64,000 nt of DNA from Alphaproteobacteria bacterium (GTDB taxonomy: Bacteria; Pseudomonadota; Alphaproteobacteria; Acetobacterales; Acetobacteraceae): assembly GCA_016869735.1 (NCBI GenBank), contig VGDL01000002.1, forward strand, positions 1 to 64,000, read 5' to 3'. Positions 49,758 to 59,697 of this stretch are shown one piece after another. A program made the translations under genes and the position numbers. The notes below the pieces were generated by a model, which worked only from the letters and a program-made list of their open reading frames with translations, did not search any database and was not told the DNA's origin. The stretch's first letter is position 1. Each line of letters begins with the position of its first letter.

Positions 49758-50915
49758 TTAGCCTGCCTGGGCCGGCTTCATTTGCGGGTGCACAACAGCC
49801 CCGCCGCGCGTGAGCGCAACACCCTTCACAATGTCATCTTCTTCTGGAAGCTTCGGCGCCTTGGCGTCCTTGTCCCAGAAGGTGGTCAGGAAGGTCAGCA
49901 GATTGCGCGCATAAAGCGCAGAAGCGGCGGCGGGGATGCGCCCGGGCCAATTGGTGAAGCCCAGGATCTTCACGCCGTTTTCGGTGACGAAAAGCTCACC
50001 GGGCTTGGTCAGCGCGCAATTGCCGCCGGCGTCTGACGCGATATCCACAACCACACTGCCCGGCTTCATGGCAGCGACCATCTCGGCGGTCACCAGAATG
50101 GGCGCGCGGCGGCCCTGCACGAGCGCGGTGCAGACAACAACATCCTGCTTGGCGATATGCGCGGCCACCACTTCCGCCTGCTTGGCGTAGAAGGCGGCGG
50201 AAAGCTGCTTCGCATAGCCGCCTGCAGTTTGCGCGGCCTTGCTTTCCTCATCTTCGTAACCCACGAAGCTGGCGCCGAGGGATTTGATTTCTTCCTTGGC
50301 GGCAGGACGCACATCGGTCGCGGATACGCGGCCACCCAAGCGCCGCGCGGTCGCAATGGCCTGCAAGCCCGCAACGCCCGCGCCCATGATGAAGGTATTG
50401 GCCGCGGGCACTGTGCCGGCGGCCGTCATCATCATCGGGAAGCCCTTGTCATAGGCGGTGGAGGCTTCAACCACGGCGCGGTAGCCCGCCAGATTGGCCT
50501 GGGAAGACAGCACATCCATGGATTGCGCGCGGGTGATGCGCGGCAACAATTCCATGGCGCAGGCATCAATGCCCGCGGCGGCATAGCGCCCGGCGGCATC
50601 CGCATCGGCGGCGAGCGTCGCGATCAGCAAGGCCCCGCGCGGGATCAGTGCCAGTTCATCCAGAGCACCTTCACCAGCGGCCAGCGGGGCGCGTACCTTC
50701 AGCACGATTTGCGCACCTGCCAGCGCGCCGGCGGCATCGGCGGCCAGGCTGGCACCCGCTTCCGTGAAGGCTGCGTCGGTAATGCCAGAAGCCAGGCCCG
50801 CGCCGGCTTCCACCGTCAAGGTGCAGCCCATGGCGATCAGCTTCTTCACGGTCTCCGGCGTCGCGGCAACCCGCGTTTCACCGGCCCGGCGTTCCTTCAG
50901 AACGGCCACTTTCAT
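49758..50915 (-). CDS. pntAA: Re/Si-specific NAD(P)+ transhydrogenase subunit alpha part 1
   Basis: [40 protein letters not shown]...[42 protein letters not shown] 50915. Confidence 0.96.
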   Translation of the reverse strand: MKVAVLKERRAGETRVAATPETVKKLIAMGCTLTVEAGAGLASGITDAAFTEAGASLAADAAGALAGAQIVLKVRAPLAAGEGALDELALIPRGALLIATLAADADAAGRYAAAGIDACAMELLPRITRAQSMDVLSSQANLAGYRAVVEASTAYDKGFPMMMTAAGTVPAANTFIMGAGVAGLQAIATARRLGGRVSATDVRPAAKEEIKSLGASFVGYEDEESKAAQTAGGYAKQLSAAFYAKQAEVVAAHIAKQDVVVCTALVQGRRAPILVTAEMVAAMKPGSVVVDIASDAGGNCALTKPGELFVTENGVKILGFTNWPGRIPAAASALYARNLLTFLTTFWDKDAKAPKLPEEDDIVKGVALTRGGAVVHPQMKPAQAG

Positions 50916-51000
50916 AAGGGATACCCCCGACAAGAGAATTGTGCGCCGCAATACAAGCGCCCCGCCCAGGTGTCCACCCGGACCAGGCCTCCCAAAAGGG

Positions 51001-51028
51001 GCTGGGTCTTGAAATTACAAGACCCGGC
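51001..51028 (-). terminator. Hairpin between the ABC1 kinase stop and pntAA (terminator-like)
   Basis: GCTGGGTCTTG-AAATTA-CAAGACCCGGC: 11 bp stem with one G-U pair; short T4 tract on the minus-strand exit side. Confidence 0.55.
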
Positions 51029-51046
51029 CAGTTTTTGGGGTGAGCT

Positions 51047-52426
51047 TCAGCTTGGTGCGGCTGTGGGCGGCACCCCGGCCTCAGCAATCGCCGCCTTTTG
51101 TCTTTCGGCGATTTTCGCCACATCGAAATCGGCGATCAATTCCTGGAATAGCTGATGCCAATTGAGTTTGGCATTCAAGCGCAGGAACACCGCGCCAAGC
51201 CCAATCGCCGCGCGATCCATCAGCGGAAATTCGCGCGGGATGCGTACGCCACCGGTACGCTTCAACCCGGCATGCACTTCTTCTGCAATGCGGCGCCCAT
51301 ATTGCGGGTCATCGCTTTCCTGTATGGGCCGCACGCGGTCGTCCAGAAGCGGTTCATACAGGAAGCGCGCCCAAAGGTTCAGCACTTCCATCGTCTCTCG
51401 CTTCAAATCCTTGAAGCCCCAGATGCGATAGGCTTCCGCGGCCTTGTCGAAATCCCCATCGCGCACGGCTTCATAAAGCATGATCACGCCGCCCACGAAG
51501 CGCGGTTCAAAAATCCGTACCACGCCGAAATCGAGCAGATTGATGCCAAAGCCATCATTATCCGGCAGATCAGACCGCACCTGGTAATTGCCAAGATGCG
51601 GGTCGCCATGGATCACACCATAGCGATAGAAAGGCACATACCAGGCCCGGAACAGGGCGCGGGCATAGGCGGCGCGTTCTTCTTCCGGCGGGTCTTCATC
51701 AATGCGTGCCTGAATGGCGCGGCCATCCAGCCAGGACATGGTCAGCAAGCGTTTGGTGCAAAAGGCTTCCACCGGCACGGGCACGCGCACGCCGGGCACA
51801 TCGCGCAGCATGATGCCGTAAAGCCGCTGCTGAGATGCTTCGCGCAGGTAATCCAATTCTTCGCGCAGGCGTTCGGAAAGCTCCAGATAGGCTTCCTCAT
51901 TCTCCAGCGCGCTATCCATGCGCCGATAAAGGCTCATGGCGATTTTGAGTTGCCGGAGATCGGCTTCCACCACGCTCGCCATATCCGGATATTGCAGCTT
52001 GCAGGCGACGCGCTGGCCATCCGGCAATACGGCGCGATGCACCTGGCCGAGTGAGGCAGCGGCAGCGGCTTCGCGTTCAAAGGATTTGAATTTACTTTCC
52101 CAGGCCGGTCCCAATTCGCTCATCATGCGCCGGCGCACAAAGGGCCAGCCCATGGGCGGGGCATTGGCCTGCAATGTCGCCAATTCCTTGGCGATTTCGG
52201 GTGGCAGCGCATCCGGCACGGTGGAGAGGAATTGCGCGATCTTCATCATGGGCCCCTTGAGGGAACCCAGCACCGCCTTCAGATCCTCTGCGTGCTTTTC
52301 ATCGGATTTCAGGCCGAATAGCTTATGCCCGGCCACGCGCGCCGCCATGCCGGTGACGGCACCTGAAGTGCGCACCATGCGGCGCACTTCGCCAAATATC
52401 GAATGCGCTTCCCGATCTTCAGCCAT
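51047..52426 (-). CDS. ABC1/AarF/UbiB atypical kinase family protein
   Basis: GPMMKIAQFLSTVPDALPPEIAKELATLQANAPPM (KxGQ-like motif), AAAASLGQVHRAVLPDGQRVACKLQYP (A-rich loop), GVIHGDPHLGNYQV. Confidence 0.93.
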   Translation of the reverse strand: MAEDREAHSIFGEVRRMVRTSGAVTGMAARVAGHKLFGLKSDEKHAEDLKAVLGSLKGPMMKIAQFLSTVPDALPPEIAKELATLQANAPPMGWPFVRRRMMSELGPAWESKFKSFEREAAAAASLGQVHRAVLPDGQRVACKLQYPDMASVVEADLRQLKIAMSLYRRMDSALENEEAYLELSERLREELDYLREASQQRLYGIMLRDVPGVRVPVPVEAFCTKRLLTMSWLDGRAIQARIDEDPPEEERAAYARALFRAWYVPFYRYGVIHGDPHLGNYQVRSDLPDNDGFGINLLDFGVVRIFEPRFVGGVIMLYEAVRDGDFDKAAEAYRIWGFKDLKRETMEVLNLWARFLYEPLLDDRVRPIQESDDPQYGRRIAEEVHAGLKRTGGVRIPREFPLMDRAAIGLGAVFLRLNAKLNWHQLFQELIADFDVAKIAERQKAAIAEAGVPPTAAPS

Positions 52427-54266
52427 CCGCGCGCTCAATCTCATCAATGAAGTCCGAAATCACATCAAGCCCGCGCGTCCAGAGGGCGGGGTCAGCGGCA
52501 TTCAGCCCAAAGGGCGCCAGCAATTCCTTATGCCGCAGCGTACCGCCGGCGCGGAGCATGTTGATATACTTCGCTTCAAAATCCTTCACGCCGCCATCGC
52601 GATAAACGCCATACAGCGCATTCACCAGGCAATCGCCAAAGGCATAGGCGTAGACATAAAAGGGCGTGTGGATGAAATGCGGGATATAGGACCAATAGAC
52701 GTGGTAGTCCGGCGAGAAGTCAAAGGCCGGCCCCAGGCTTTCGGTCTGCACCTGCATCCAAAGTTCACCGATTTGTTCTGACGAAAGCTCGCCCTTGGCG
52801 CGTGCGTCATGCAGCAGGGTTTCAAACCGGTAGAAGGCGATCTGCCGCACCACCGTATTCAGCATATCCTCAACCTTGGCGGCGAGCAGCCCGCGGCGCT
52901 TGCGCGGATCGGCTTCCGCATCCAGCACGGCGCGGAAGGTCATCATTTCCCCGAAAACCGAGGCGGTTTCAGCCAAGGTCAGCGGGGTTGAGGACATCAA
53001 ATAGCCCTGTTCGCCCGCCAGCACTTGATGCACGCCATGGCCCAATTCATGTGCGAGCGTCATCACATCCCGCGCCTTGCCGTGATAATTCACGAGCAAA
53101 TAGGGATGCGCCGAAGGCACGGTGGGATGCGCGAAAGCACCCGATGCCTTGCCGGGGCGGAGTGCCGCATCAATCCAGGGCTTGTCGAAGAATTGCCGAC
53201 CAATCTCAGCGAGGCGCGGACTGAAGGCGCCATAGGCATCCAGCACTTGCGATACCGCCTTGGGCCAGGGGATCAGGCTGTCATCCTGATCGGGCAGCGG
53301 CGCGTTGCGGTCCCAATGCTGCAATTTCGGCAGGCCAAGCCATTTCGCCTTCATGGCGTAATAGCGATGCGAAAGCCGCGGAAAGCTGGCGGTCACGGCG
53401 GAAACCAGCGCCTCAACCACCTCATCTTCCACCATATTGGCGCGGTTGCGCGCGGAGCCAGGCCGCGGATAGCGCCGCCACTTGTCAATGATTTCCTTGT
53501 CTTTCGCGAGCGTATTGGTGATCAGCGTAAATAGCCGGCCCTTTTCCGCAAAGGCCGCAGAAACCCCTTTGGCAGCGGCTTCGCGCACCGCGCGATCACC
53601 ATCTGAAAGCCTGTTGAGCGCATCAGAAACCGTCAGGCTTTCGGCGCCACTCGGTAGCGGTACGCTCACCTTCATGGTGGCGATGGTTTCATCGAACAGG
53701 CGGTTCCAGGCGGACCGACCCGTCACTTCCTTTTCGTGCAGCAGCTTTTCAGCCTCATCAGAAAGCTGATGCGGGCGGAAAACGCGAAGGTCGCGCAGCC
53801 AGGGGCGGAAGCGCGTCAGCGCGGCGGAATCGGCGCATTTGCGATCCAGCACCACATCTTCCAGCCGGTTCAATTCGAGCGTGAAGAAGATCAGATGGCT
53901 GCTGATCGTCGTCGCGCGTTCCTGCATGGTTTGATAGAAGCGCCCATTGGCCGGGTCTTCCGCATCGCCGCTGAAGACCAGCTGCGCATAGGACATGACG
54001 CGGCCCAGCGCTTCTTCAATGGCTTCATATGCGGCAATCGCTGCCGCCAGATCATTGCCGGAAATCGCGGTGAGCTTGCCCGAGAATTTGGCCGCAAAGG
54101 CGCGCGCATCGGCATCTGTGCGGTCCAGATCGCGGGTCAGCGCCGGGTCATCGGGCGCCTTATACAGGTCCGAAAGATCCCAGACGGGAAGGTTGGCAGC
54201 GGCGGCGCCGCCATCAAGCGGGGCGCGGAGCGGGGAGGGGATGGTGTTTCTGATCACCCCCTTCAT
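52419..54266 (-). CDS. pepF: M3 family oligoendopeptidase F
   Basis: VMTLAHELGHGVHQVLAGEQGYLMSSTPLTLAETASVFGEM (HExxH...E); overlaps the ABC1 kinase start. Confidence 0.95.
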   Translation of the reverse strand: MKGVIRNTIPSPLRAPLDGGAAAANLPVWDLSDLYKAPDDPALTRDLDRTDADARAFAAKFSGKLTAISGNDLAAAIAAYEAIEEALGRVMSYAQLVFSGDAEDPANGRFYQTMQERATTISSHLIFFTLELNRLEDVVLDRKCADSAALTRFRPWLRDLRVFRPHQLSDEAEKLLHEKEVTGRSAWNRLFDETIATMKVSVPLPSGAESLTVSDALNRLSDGDRAVREAAAKGVSAAFAEKGRLFTLITNTLAKDKEIIDKWRRYPRPGSARNRANMVEDEVVEALVSAVTASFPRLSHRYYAMKAKWLGLPKLQHWDRNAPLPDQDDSLIPWPKAVSQVLDAYGAFSPRLAEIGRQFFDKPWIDAALRPGKASGAFAHPTVPSAHPYLLVNYHGKARDVMTLAHELGHGVHQVLAGEQGYLMSSTPLTLAETASVFGEMMTFRAVLDAEADPRKRRGLLAAKVEDMLNTVVRQIAFYRFETLLHDARAKGELSSEQIGELWMQVQTESLGPAFDFSPDYHVYWSYIPHFIHTPFYVYAYAFGDCLVNALYGVYRDGGVKDFEAKYINMLRAGGTLRHKELLAPFGLNAADPALWTRGLDVISDFIDEIERADG

Positions 54267-54317
54267 ATAGACTGATCAAGCGCGTGGCCAAGCACTGGGC
54301 TGCCAAGAACGGGGGGA

Positions 54318-56042
54318 ATGCTTCATATGGACCAAGGATGGCCCAGCCTGCCGGCCATGATGCTGGCGCGGGCGCGGGAATGGCCGGCCAAGCCGCTGTT
54401 TCGCTTCTGGCGCGACAAGGCGTGGCATAGCCTGAATTGGGCGGAATTTGCGGGCCAGGTTGCGGCGCTGGCGGCGTTTCTGCGCGCCCAGGGCGTGGCG
54501 CCCGGGGATCGGGTGCTGTTGGTCTCGGAAAACCAGCCTGAATTTCCCATTGCCGATACCGCCATCATGGCGATTGGCGCCATTACCGTGCCGACCTATG
54601 TCACCAATTTGCCGAACGACCACGCCCATATCCTGCGCGATTCCGGGGCGCGGTTTGCGATTGTCTCTACCGCCGCGCTGGCTGAGCGTGTCTTGGAAGG
54701 CGCTGCTTTGGCGCATGGCTTGGATGGCTTGCTCTGCTGCGAAACCCCGCCCGAGGCGCCTGGGCTTGCGCGCCATTTTTGGGGTGATGCTTTGGCAACC
54801 AAAGCCGATCCCTTGGCGCTGGAAGCCGAGACCCATCAGATTGCCACAGAAGCCCTGGCTTGCCTGATTTATACTTCGGGCACCGGGGGCGCGCCGAAGG
54901 GGGTGATGCTGCCGCATCGCGCCTTGCTCGCGAACCGGCAGGGCGTGCTGCCCTTGGCCGAGAAGCTGGAACTGGATGGCAAGCCTTACCTGTCCTTCCT
55001 GCCGCTATCGCATAGCTATGAACACACGGTGGGCGGTTTCCTGCTGCCATCTTACGGGATGGAGGTGGTCTATTCGCGCGGCGCGGATCGGCTGGTGCAG
55101 GAAATGGCGGAAATCCGCCCCGCCATCATGACGGCTGTCCCCCGCTTGTTCGAAGTGCTGCGCGCCCGGCTGCTGACGGCGCTGAAGAAAGAAAGACCCA
55201 TCAAGCGCAAGCTGTTTGACCGCGCCTTGCTGCGCGGCCAGCAGCGCATGACGGGTGGCTCGCTTGGGCTGATCGGTGGCATTGAAGACGCGATCTTGGA
55301 AAAGCTGGTGCGGGAGAAGGTGCGCGCGCGTTTCGGTGGGCAGCTTCGCGCCCTGGTTTCTGGCGGCGCGCGGCTTGACCCTGATTTGGCGGCGTTTTTC
55401 ATCGCGCTCGGCCTGCCGGTGCTGCAAGGCTATGGGCAAACCGAAGCCGGCCCGGTGGTGAGTGTGAACCTGCCCTGGGCCAATCGCCATGACAGTGTCG
55501 GTATGCCGCTGGAAGGCGTTGAATGCCGCATCGCCGCCGATGGTGAAATCCTGATCCGGGGTGATCTGGTCATGACCGGCTATTGGGGCAATGCGGAAGC
55601 CACCGCCGCCACCCTGCAGGCCGAAGGCGACAACCCGCGCCCTTGGCTGCATACCGGTGATATCGGTGAATTGCGCGATGGGTTCCTGTATATCACTGAC
55701 CGCAAGCGCGATTTCATCAAGCTTTTGGGCGGCGATATGATCAGCCCGGCCAAGATCGAAAGCCTATTGATGGCGGAGCCCGAAATTCAGCAGGCGCTGG
55801 TGGCGGGTGAAGGCAAGCCCGGCCTGGTCGCGCTGATTGTCCCGGCGGATGGCCAGGAAGCGGGCGTCGGTGCCGCTGTTGCGCGAGTCAATGCCAGGCT
55901 GGCGGTGATTGAACGCATGCGCCGACATGCGGTGACGTCGCCCTTCACGATTGAAAACGGCTTGCTGACGCCAACCATGAAGCTAAAGCGCCGCGCCGCG
56001 TTGCAGGAACGTGCGGCGGAGATTGAACGGCTTTGGGAGTAA
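54318..56042 (+). CDS. Long-chain acyl-CoA synthetase / AMP-binding protein
   Basis: CLIYTSGTGGAPKGVMLPHRALLANRQGV...GYGQTEAGPVVSVNLP...HTGDIGELRDGFLYITDRKRDFIKLLGGDMISPAKIE. Confidence 0.95.
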   Translation: MLHMDQGWPSLPAMMLARAREWPAKPLFRFWRDKAWHSLNWAEFAGQVAALAAFLRAQGVAPGDRVLLVSENQPEFPIADTAIMAIGAITVPTYVTNLPNDHAHILRDSGARFAIVSTAALAERVLEGAALAHGLDGLLCCETPPEAPGLARHFWGDALATKADPLALEAETHQIATEALACLIYTSGTGGAPKGVMLPHRALLANRQGVLPLAEKLELDGKPYLSFLPLSHSYEHTVGGFLLPSYGMEVVYSRGADRLVQEMAEIRPAIMTAVPRLFEVLRARLLTALKKERPIKRKLFDRALLRGQQRMTGGSLGLIGGIEDAILEKLVREKVRARFGGQLRALVSGGARLDPDLAAFFIALGLPVLQGYGQTEAGPVVSVNLPWANRHDSVGMPLEGVECRIAADGEILIRGDLVMTGYWGNAEATAATLQAEGDNPRPWLHTGDIGELRDGFLYITDRKRDFIKLLGGDMISPAKIESLLMAEPEIQQALVAGEGKPGLVALIVPADGQEAGVGAAVARVNARLAVIERMRRHAVTSPFTIENGLLTPTMKLKRRAALQERAAEIERLWE

Positions 56043-56047
56043 GCGCG

Positions 56048-57190
56048 CTATCTCGGCGCCCAGCGCAAGCCCGCGCGGATATCATCGCTATCCTCACCCG
56101 CCGCCGGCACGCCACGCGCCGGTTGCGGGCGCGCGCCTTCAAAACTGATCGGCAGGCCAATGGCGCGCACCGGCAGGCCAGGCACGGGCGCCACAATGCC
56201 AAGCGCTTCCACCTGCTGATCCACCGCAATTTCGCGCATGGTATTGATGGGGCCTGAGGGAATGCCGGCGGCTTCCAAAAGCGGCAACCATTCTTCGGCC
56301 GGGCGCGCGCGAAAGGCGGGTTCCATCACCGCCATCAGCGCGGGCTTATTGGCCACGCGCAGCCGATTGCTGGCAAAACGTTCATCACTGCCAAGCCCAG
56401 AAAGCCCCATGGCGTCGCATAATTTACGAAACAGCCGATCATTGGCGGCAGCGACCATCACCGGCGCGGTGGCGGTTTCAAAAGATTGGAACACCACCGT
56501 ATTCGGATTGCCCGAAAGATTGCGCGGCGGCGGGCGGCCCGAGACAGTGAAGCCCGCGAAATGCGGCCCCATCCAGCCAAGTGCCGTTTCCAGCAGCGAT
56601 GTATCAACAACGCCGCCCTTGCCCGTGCTGTGGCGCCGTTCCAGCGCCGCCAGAATGCCAATCACCGCCCACATGCCGGTGCCAAGATCAAGGATTTGCA
56701 CGCCGCTTCGCGTGGGTGGCCCGCCTTCCGCGCCGTTCATCATCATCAGGCCGGAATAGCCTTGCAGGATTGGCTCATAGCCCGGGTGCAGGGCCTTCGG
56801 CCCCACCGCGCCAAAAGCGCCGAGTGAGGCATAAATTAGCCGAGGAAAACGCGCGGTCAGCGCAGCCCCACCCAGCCCCAAATCTTCCAGCGCGCCAGGG
56901 CGCATGTTCTGCACGACCACATCAGCATCACCGACCAATTCCATCAGCAGCGCACGATCCGCATCATTGCGAAGGTCAAGGCTGAGCGATCTTTTGCCGC
57001 GATTGACGGCGATGAAGGTTGTCGCGGTGCCTTCATGCATCGGCGGCCCCCAGCCGCGCGCATCATCACCGCCTTCGGGGCGTTCCAGCTTGATCACCTC
57101 GGCCCCCAGCATGGCGAGGATCTGGCCCGCGAATGGCCCCGCCAGATTTTGTGCGATTTCAACAACCCGGATACCGGCCAAAGGCGACAT
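56048..57190 (-). CDS. CaiB/BaiF (class III) CoA-transferase
   Basis: MSPLAGIRVVEIAQNLAGPFAGQILAMLGAEVIKLERPEGGDDARGWGPP; candidate catalytic Asp in VQILDLGTGMWAV. ATG 57190. Confidence 0.95.
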   Translation of the reverse strand: MSPLAGIRVVEIAQNLAGPFAGQILAMLGAEVIKLERPEGGDDARGWGPPMHEGTATTFIAVNRGKRSLSLDLRNDADRALLMELVGDADVVVQNMRPGALEDLGLGGAALTARFPRLIYASLGAFGAVGPKALHPGYEPILQGYSGLMMMNGAEGGPPTRSGVQILDLGTGMWAVIGILAALERRHSTGKGGVVDTSLLETALGWMGPHFAGFTVSGRPPPRNLSGNPNTVVFQSFETATAPVMVAAANDRLFRKLCDAMGLSGLGSDERFASNRLRVANKPALMAVMEPAFRARPAEEWLPLLEAAGIPSGPINTMREIAVDQQVEALGIVAPVPGLPVRAIGLPISFEGARPQPARGVPAAGEDSDDIRAGLRWAPR

Positions 57191-57283
57191 GCGAAAACCC
57201 TTCTCGAGCGGGCGAAGGGTAGGGCTTGGCCGGGTGGGCGGGCAAGGTGGCCTATGGACCAAGTTGCGCTGCCGGTGAAAGCT

Positions 57284-57333
57284 AGTGGTCCGATCGCCGC
57301 TGTCGGTTCCCGACAGCGGCGTGAATCGGCCCA
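57284..57333. promoter_or_regulatory. Long interrupted palindrome in the divergent CaiB/BaiF promoter region
   Basis: CGCCGCTGTCGG-TTC-CCGACAGCGGCG (12 bp perfect arms, 57294-57305 / 57309-57320), extended by GTGGTCCGAT...ATCGGCCCAC (57284-57293 / 57324-57333, one mismatch). Confidence 0.85.
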
Positions 57334-57387
57334 CCAAATATACGGCTAGTGATGCGCGGGGGCTTTTGGGGCAGGGGATAGGTCAGG

Positions 57388-58812
57388 ATGAATCGCACCA
57401 CTAGCAGCATGAACCCAAGCCCTTCCGAAATCCTCGCCGCATTATGGCGTCAGGCCGCGCTTGATCCTGCTGCGCTGGCGCAACTCAGCTTGACCGGTGC
57501 TGAACCCGTCCAGCCTTCCAGCTTTCGCGTTGATGCGGCGGCGCAAACCAGCATTGCGGCAACGGCGCTGGCAGCGGCGCTGATCCATCAGCGGCGCGGT
57601 GGTGGCGCGCAGCCTGTTGCGGTGGATATGCGTGATGCCGCGATTGAGTTTCGCTCCGAACATTGGCTCAGCATTGCGGGCCAGGGTGCTGGCGCGCGTT
57701 GGGATGCCATCGCGGGGCTTTATCAATGCGGCGATGGGCGCTGGGTGCGGCTGCACACCAACTTCCCGTATCATCGCGATGGCGTGCTGCGTTTGCTCGG
57801 GCATATCGCGCATGATCGCGCCGCAGTCGCCAAGGCGCTTGGCACTTGGCGCGCGGCGGAATTTGAGGCTGCGGCGGCGGAAGCGGGCCTGGTGGTGACG
57901 ATGACGCGGAGCCTTGCCGAATGGGAAACCTCACCCCAGGGGCAGGCAGCTTCCAGCCTGCCGCCTGTACTGATCGAGAAAATCGGCGATGCGCCGCCCA
58001 TTCCCCTGTCGCCTGCCGCCGCGCGGCCGCTTGCGGGGTTGCGCGTGCTGGACCTGACGCGCGTGATTGCCGGGCCTGTTGCAGGCCGCACCTTGGCCGC
58101 GCATGGCGCCGATGTTTTGCATATCAGCGCGCCGCATCTGCCAAGCTTTGATGAATTGGTGATGGATACCGGGCGCGGAAAGCGAACCGCAGCGCTTGAT
58201 TTGCGCGCACCGAATGATTTGGCGCGCCTGCGTGACCTGGCTGCACGGGCCGACATCTTTCTGCAAGGCTATCGGCCCGGCGCCATTGCCGGGCATGGCT
58301 TCGCGCCAGAAGCCCTCTCGGCACTCAAGCCCGGCATCATTTGTGTTTCGCTTTCCGCCTATGGCCATCTTGGCCCTTGGGCGGCGCGGCGCGGGTTTGA
58401 TTCGCTCGTGCAAAACGCCAATGGCATGAATGATGATGAGGCGCTTGCGGCAGGGGAAGGCAAGCCGCGGCCCTTGCCCTGCCAGGCTTTGGATCATGCT
58501 TCGGGCTATTTGCTGGCCTTCGGCGCCATGGCTGCCTTGCTGCGTCGCGCGGAAGAAGGCGGTTCCTGGCTGGTGCGTGTTTCGCTTGCCGGCACAGGCG
58601 AATGGATCAAGCGCCTGGGCCGCTTGGATGGCGGCCTGTCGGCGCCGGGGCTTGCGCCCGACGAAATTGACGCCGCCTTGGAAGAAAGTGATAGCGGCTT
58701 CGGCCGGATGCGCGCCACGCGCCATGCTGCGCGGTTGGGGGCAACGCCGCCGCGTTGGGAATTGCCCGCCATGCCACTTGGCAGCCATGCGCCGGCATGG
58801 CGCGATGCTTAG
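57388..58812 (+). CDS. CaiB/BaiF CoA-transferase family protein, extended N-terminus
   Basis: Canonical RPLAGLRVLDLTRVIAGPVAGRTLAAHGADVLHIS begins only at about residue 208; candidate Asp in QALDHASGYLLAFG. N-terminus resembles an internal CoA-transferase segment. Confidence 0.88.
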   Translation: MNRTTSSMNPSPSEILAALWRQAALDPAALAQLSLTGAEPVQPSSFRVDAAAQTSIAATALAAALIHQRRGGGAQPVAVDMRDAAIEFRSEHWLSIAGQGAGARWDAIAGLYQCGDGRWVRLHTNFPYHRDGVLRLLGHIAHDRAAVAKALGTWRAAEFEAAAAEAGLVVTMTRSLAEWETSPQGQAASSLPPVLIEKIGDAPPIPLSPAAARPLAGLRVLDLTRVIAGPVAGRTLAAHGADVLHISAPHLPSFDELVMDTGRGKRTAALDLRAPNDLARLRDLAARADIFLQGYRPGAIAGHGFAPEALSALKPGIICVSLSAYGHLGPWAARRGFDSLVQNANGMNDDEALAAGEGKPRPLPCQALDHASGYLLAFGAMAALLRRAEEGGSWLVRVSLAGTGEWIKRLGRLDGGLSAPGLAPDEIDAALEESDSGFGRMRATRHAARLGATPPRWELPAMPLGSHAPAWRDA

Positions 58813-58819
58813 CGCAATT

Positions 58820-59653
58820 CTACTTCAAGCAGCGCAGAAACAGCGTTGAAGGATGCGCAATCTCACCCACCGCATCGGCGGCGCGTGGCGCTTGCTCAGC
58901 CGGCCCATTGGTTGGCGTGACATTCTGTTCGCGCAGAAATTCCAAGGCTTCCGTGTGCTTGACAGCAAAATTCACATTTTGCGGAATATCGCCGGTCTGC
59001 CGCGCCACCTGCCCGGCATTGAGCTTGGATACCACTACGCCCACCACCTGGCCGCGCATATCCAAAAGCGGCCCGCCGGAATTGCCCGGCTGCACCGGTG
59101 CACTGATCTGAAGATGGCGCGGATTATCGGCGAGCCCCGCAAGGGCCGAGATCTCTCCGGTGGTCAGCGTAGGGCCAGATGACAGCAGGCCCGCCAAGGG
59201 GAAACCATAGGTCACAACCCCTTCGCCGCGGCGATAAGAGCCCGCACCACGGAAGGGCAGGATAGGTCCGGCATCCGCTTCGGTGCTGAGCAAGGCAAGG
59301 TCACGCGTTGCGTCACTCGCCAATACACGCGTTGGTATTTCCTGCCCATTGGGCAGGCGCGCTGCAACCTCGGCGCAGCCATCAATCACATGATGATTGG
59401 TCATGATGCGGCTCGCCGCCACGACAAAGCCGGTACCGGAAGAAACCGCGCGGCGCGCGGCGCGTTCACCGGGGGCAAGCGGCGGGGGCTTGTCGCGCGG
59501 CAGTTCAGCGCCAGCTCCTTGGCGGGGCAAAGGCGGGGGTTTTTCGGTGGGCAGCGCTGCGCCCGGCGATGGCGCAGGCGCCGGCTTTTGCGCGAAGGCC
59601 ACCGCGCCGAAGGCAAGCCCGATCAATCCCAGCAGAAATGCGCGTTGAATCAT
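58820..59653 (-). CDS. Trypsin-like serine protease (S1C-like), exported
   Basis: Signal peptide MIQRAFLLGLIGLAFGAVAFAQ; MTNHHVIDG (His), ATRDLALL (Asp), QPGNSGGPLLDMRGQVVGVV (Ser). Confidence 0.92.
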   Translation of the reverse strand: MIQRAFLLGLIGLAFGAVAFAQKPAPAPSPGAALPTEKPPPLPRQGAGAELPRDKPPPLAPGERAARRAVSSGTGFVVAASRIMTNHHVIDGCAEVAARLPNGQEIPTRVLASDATRDLALLSTEADAGPILPFRGAGSYRRGEGVVTYGFPLAGLLSSGPTLTTGEISALAGLADNPRHLQISAPVQPGNSGGPLLDMRGQVVGVVVSKLNAGQVARQTGDIPQNVNFAVKHTEALEFLREQNVTPTNGPAEQAPRAADAVGEIAHPSTLFLRCLK

Positions 59654-59697
59654 AAGGGGTTTGTGCCGCGCCAAGGCCCTGCCGGTCAATGTGCCGA

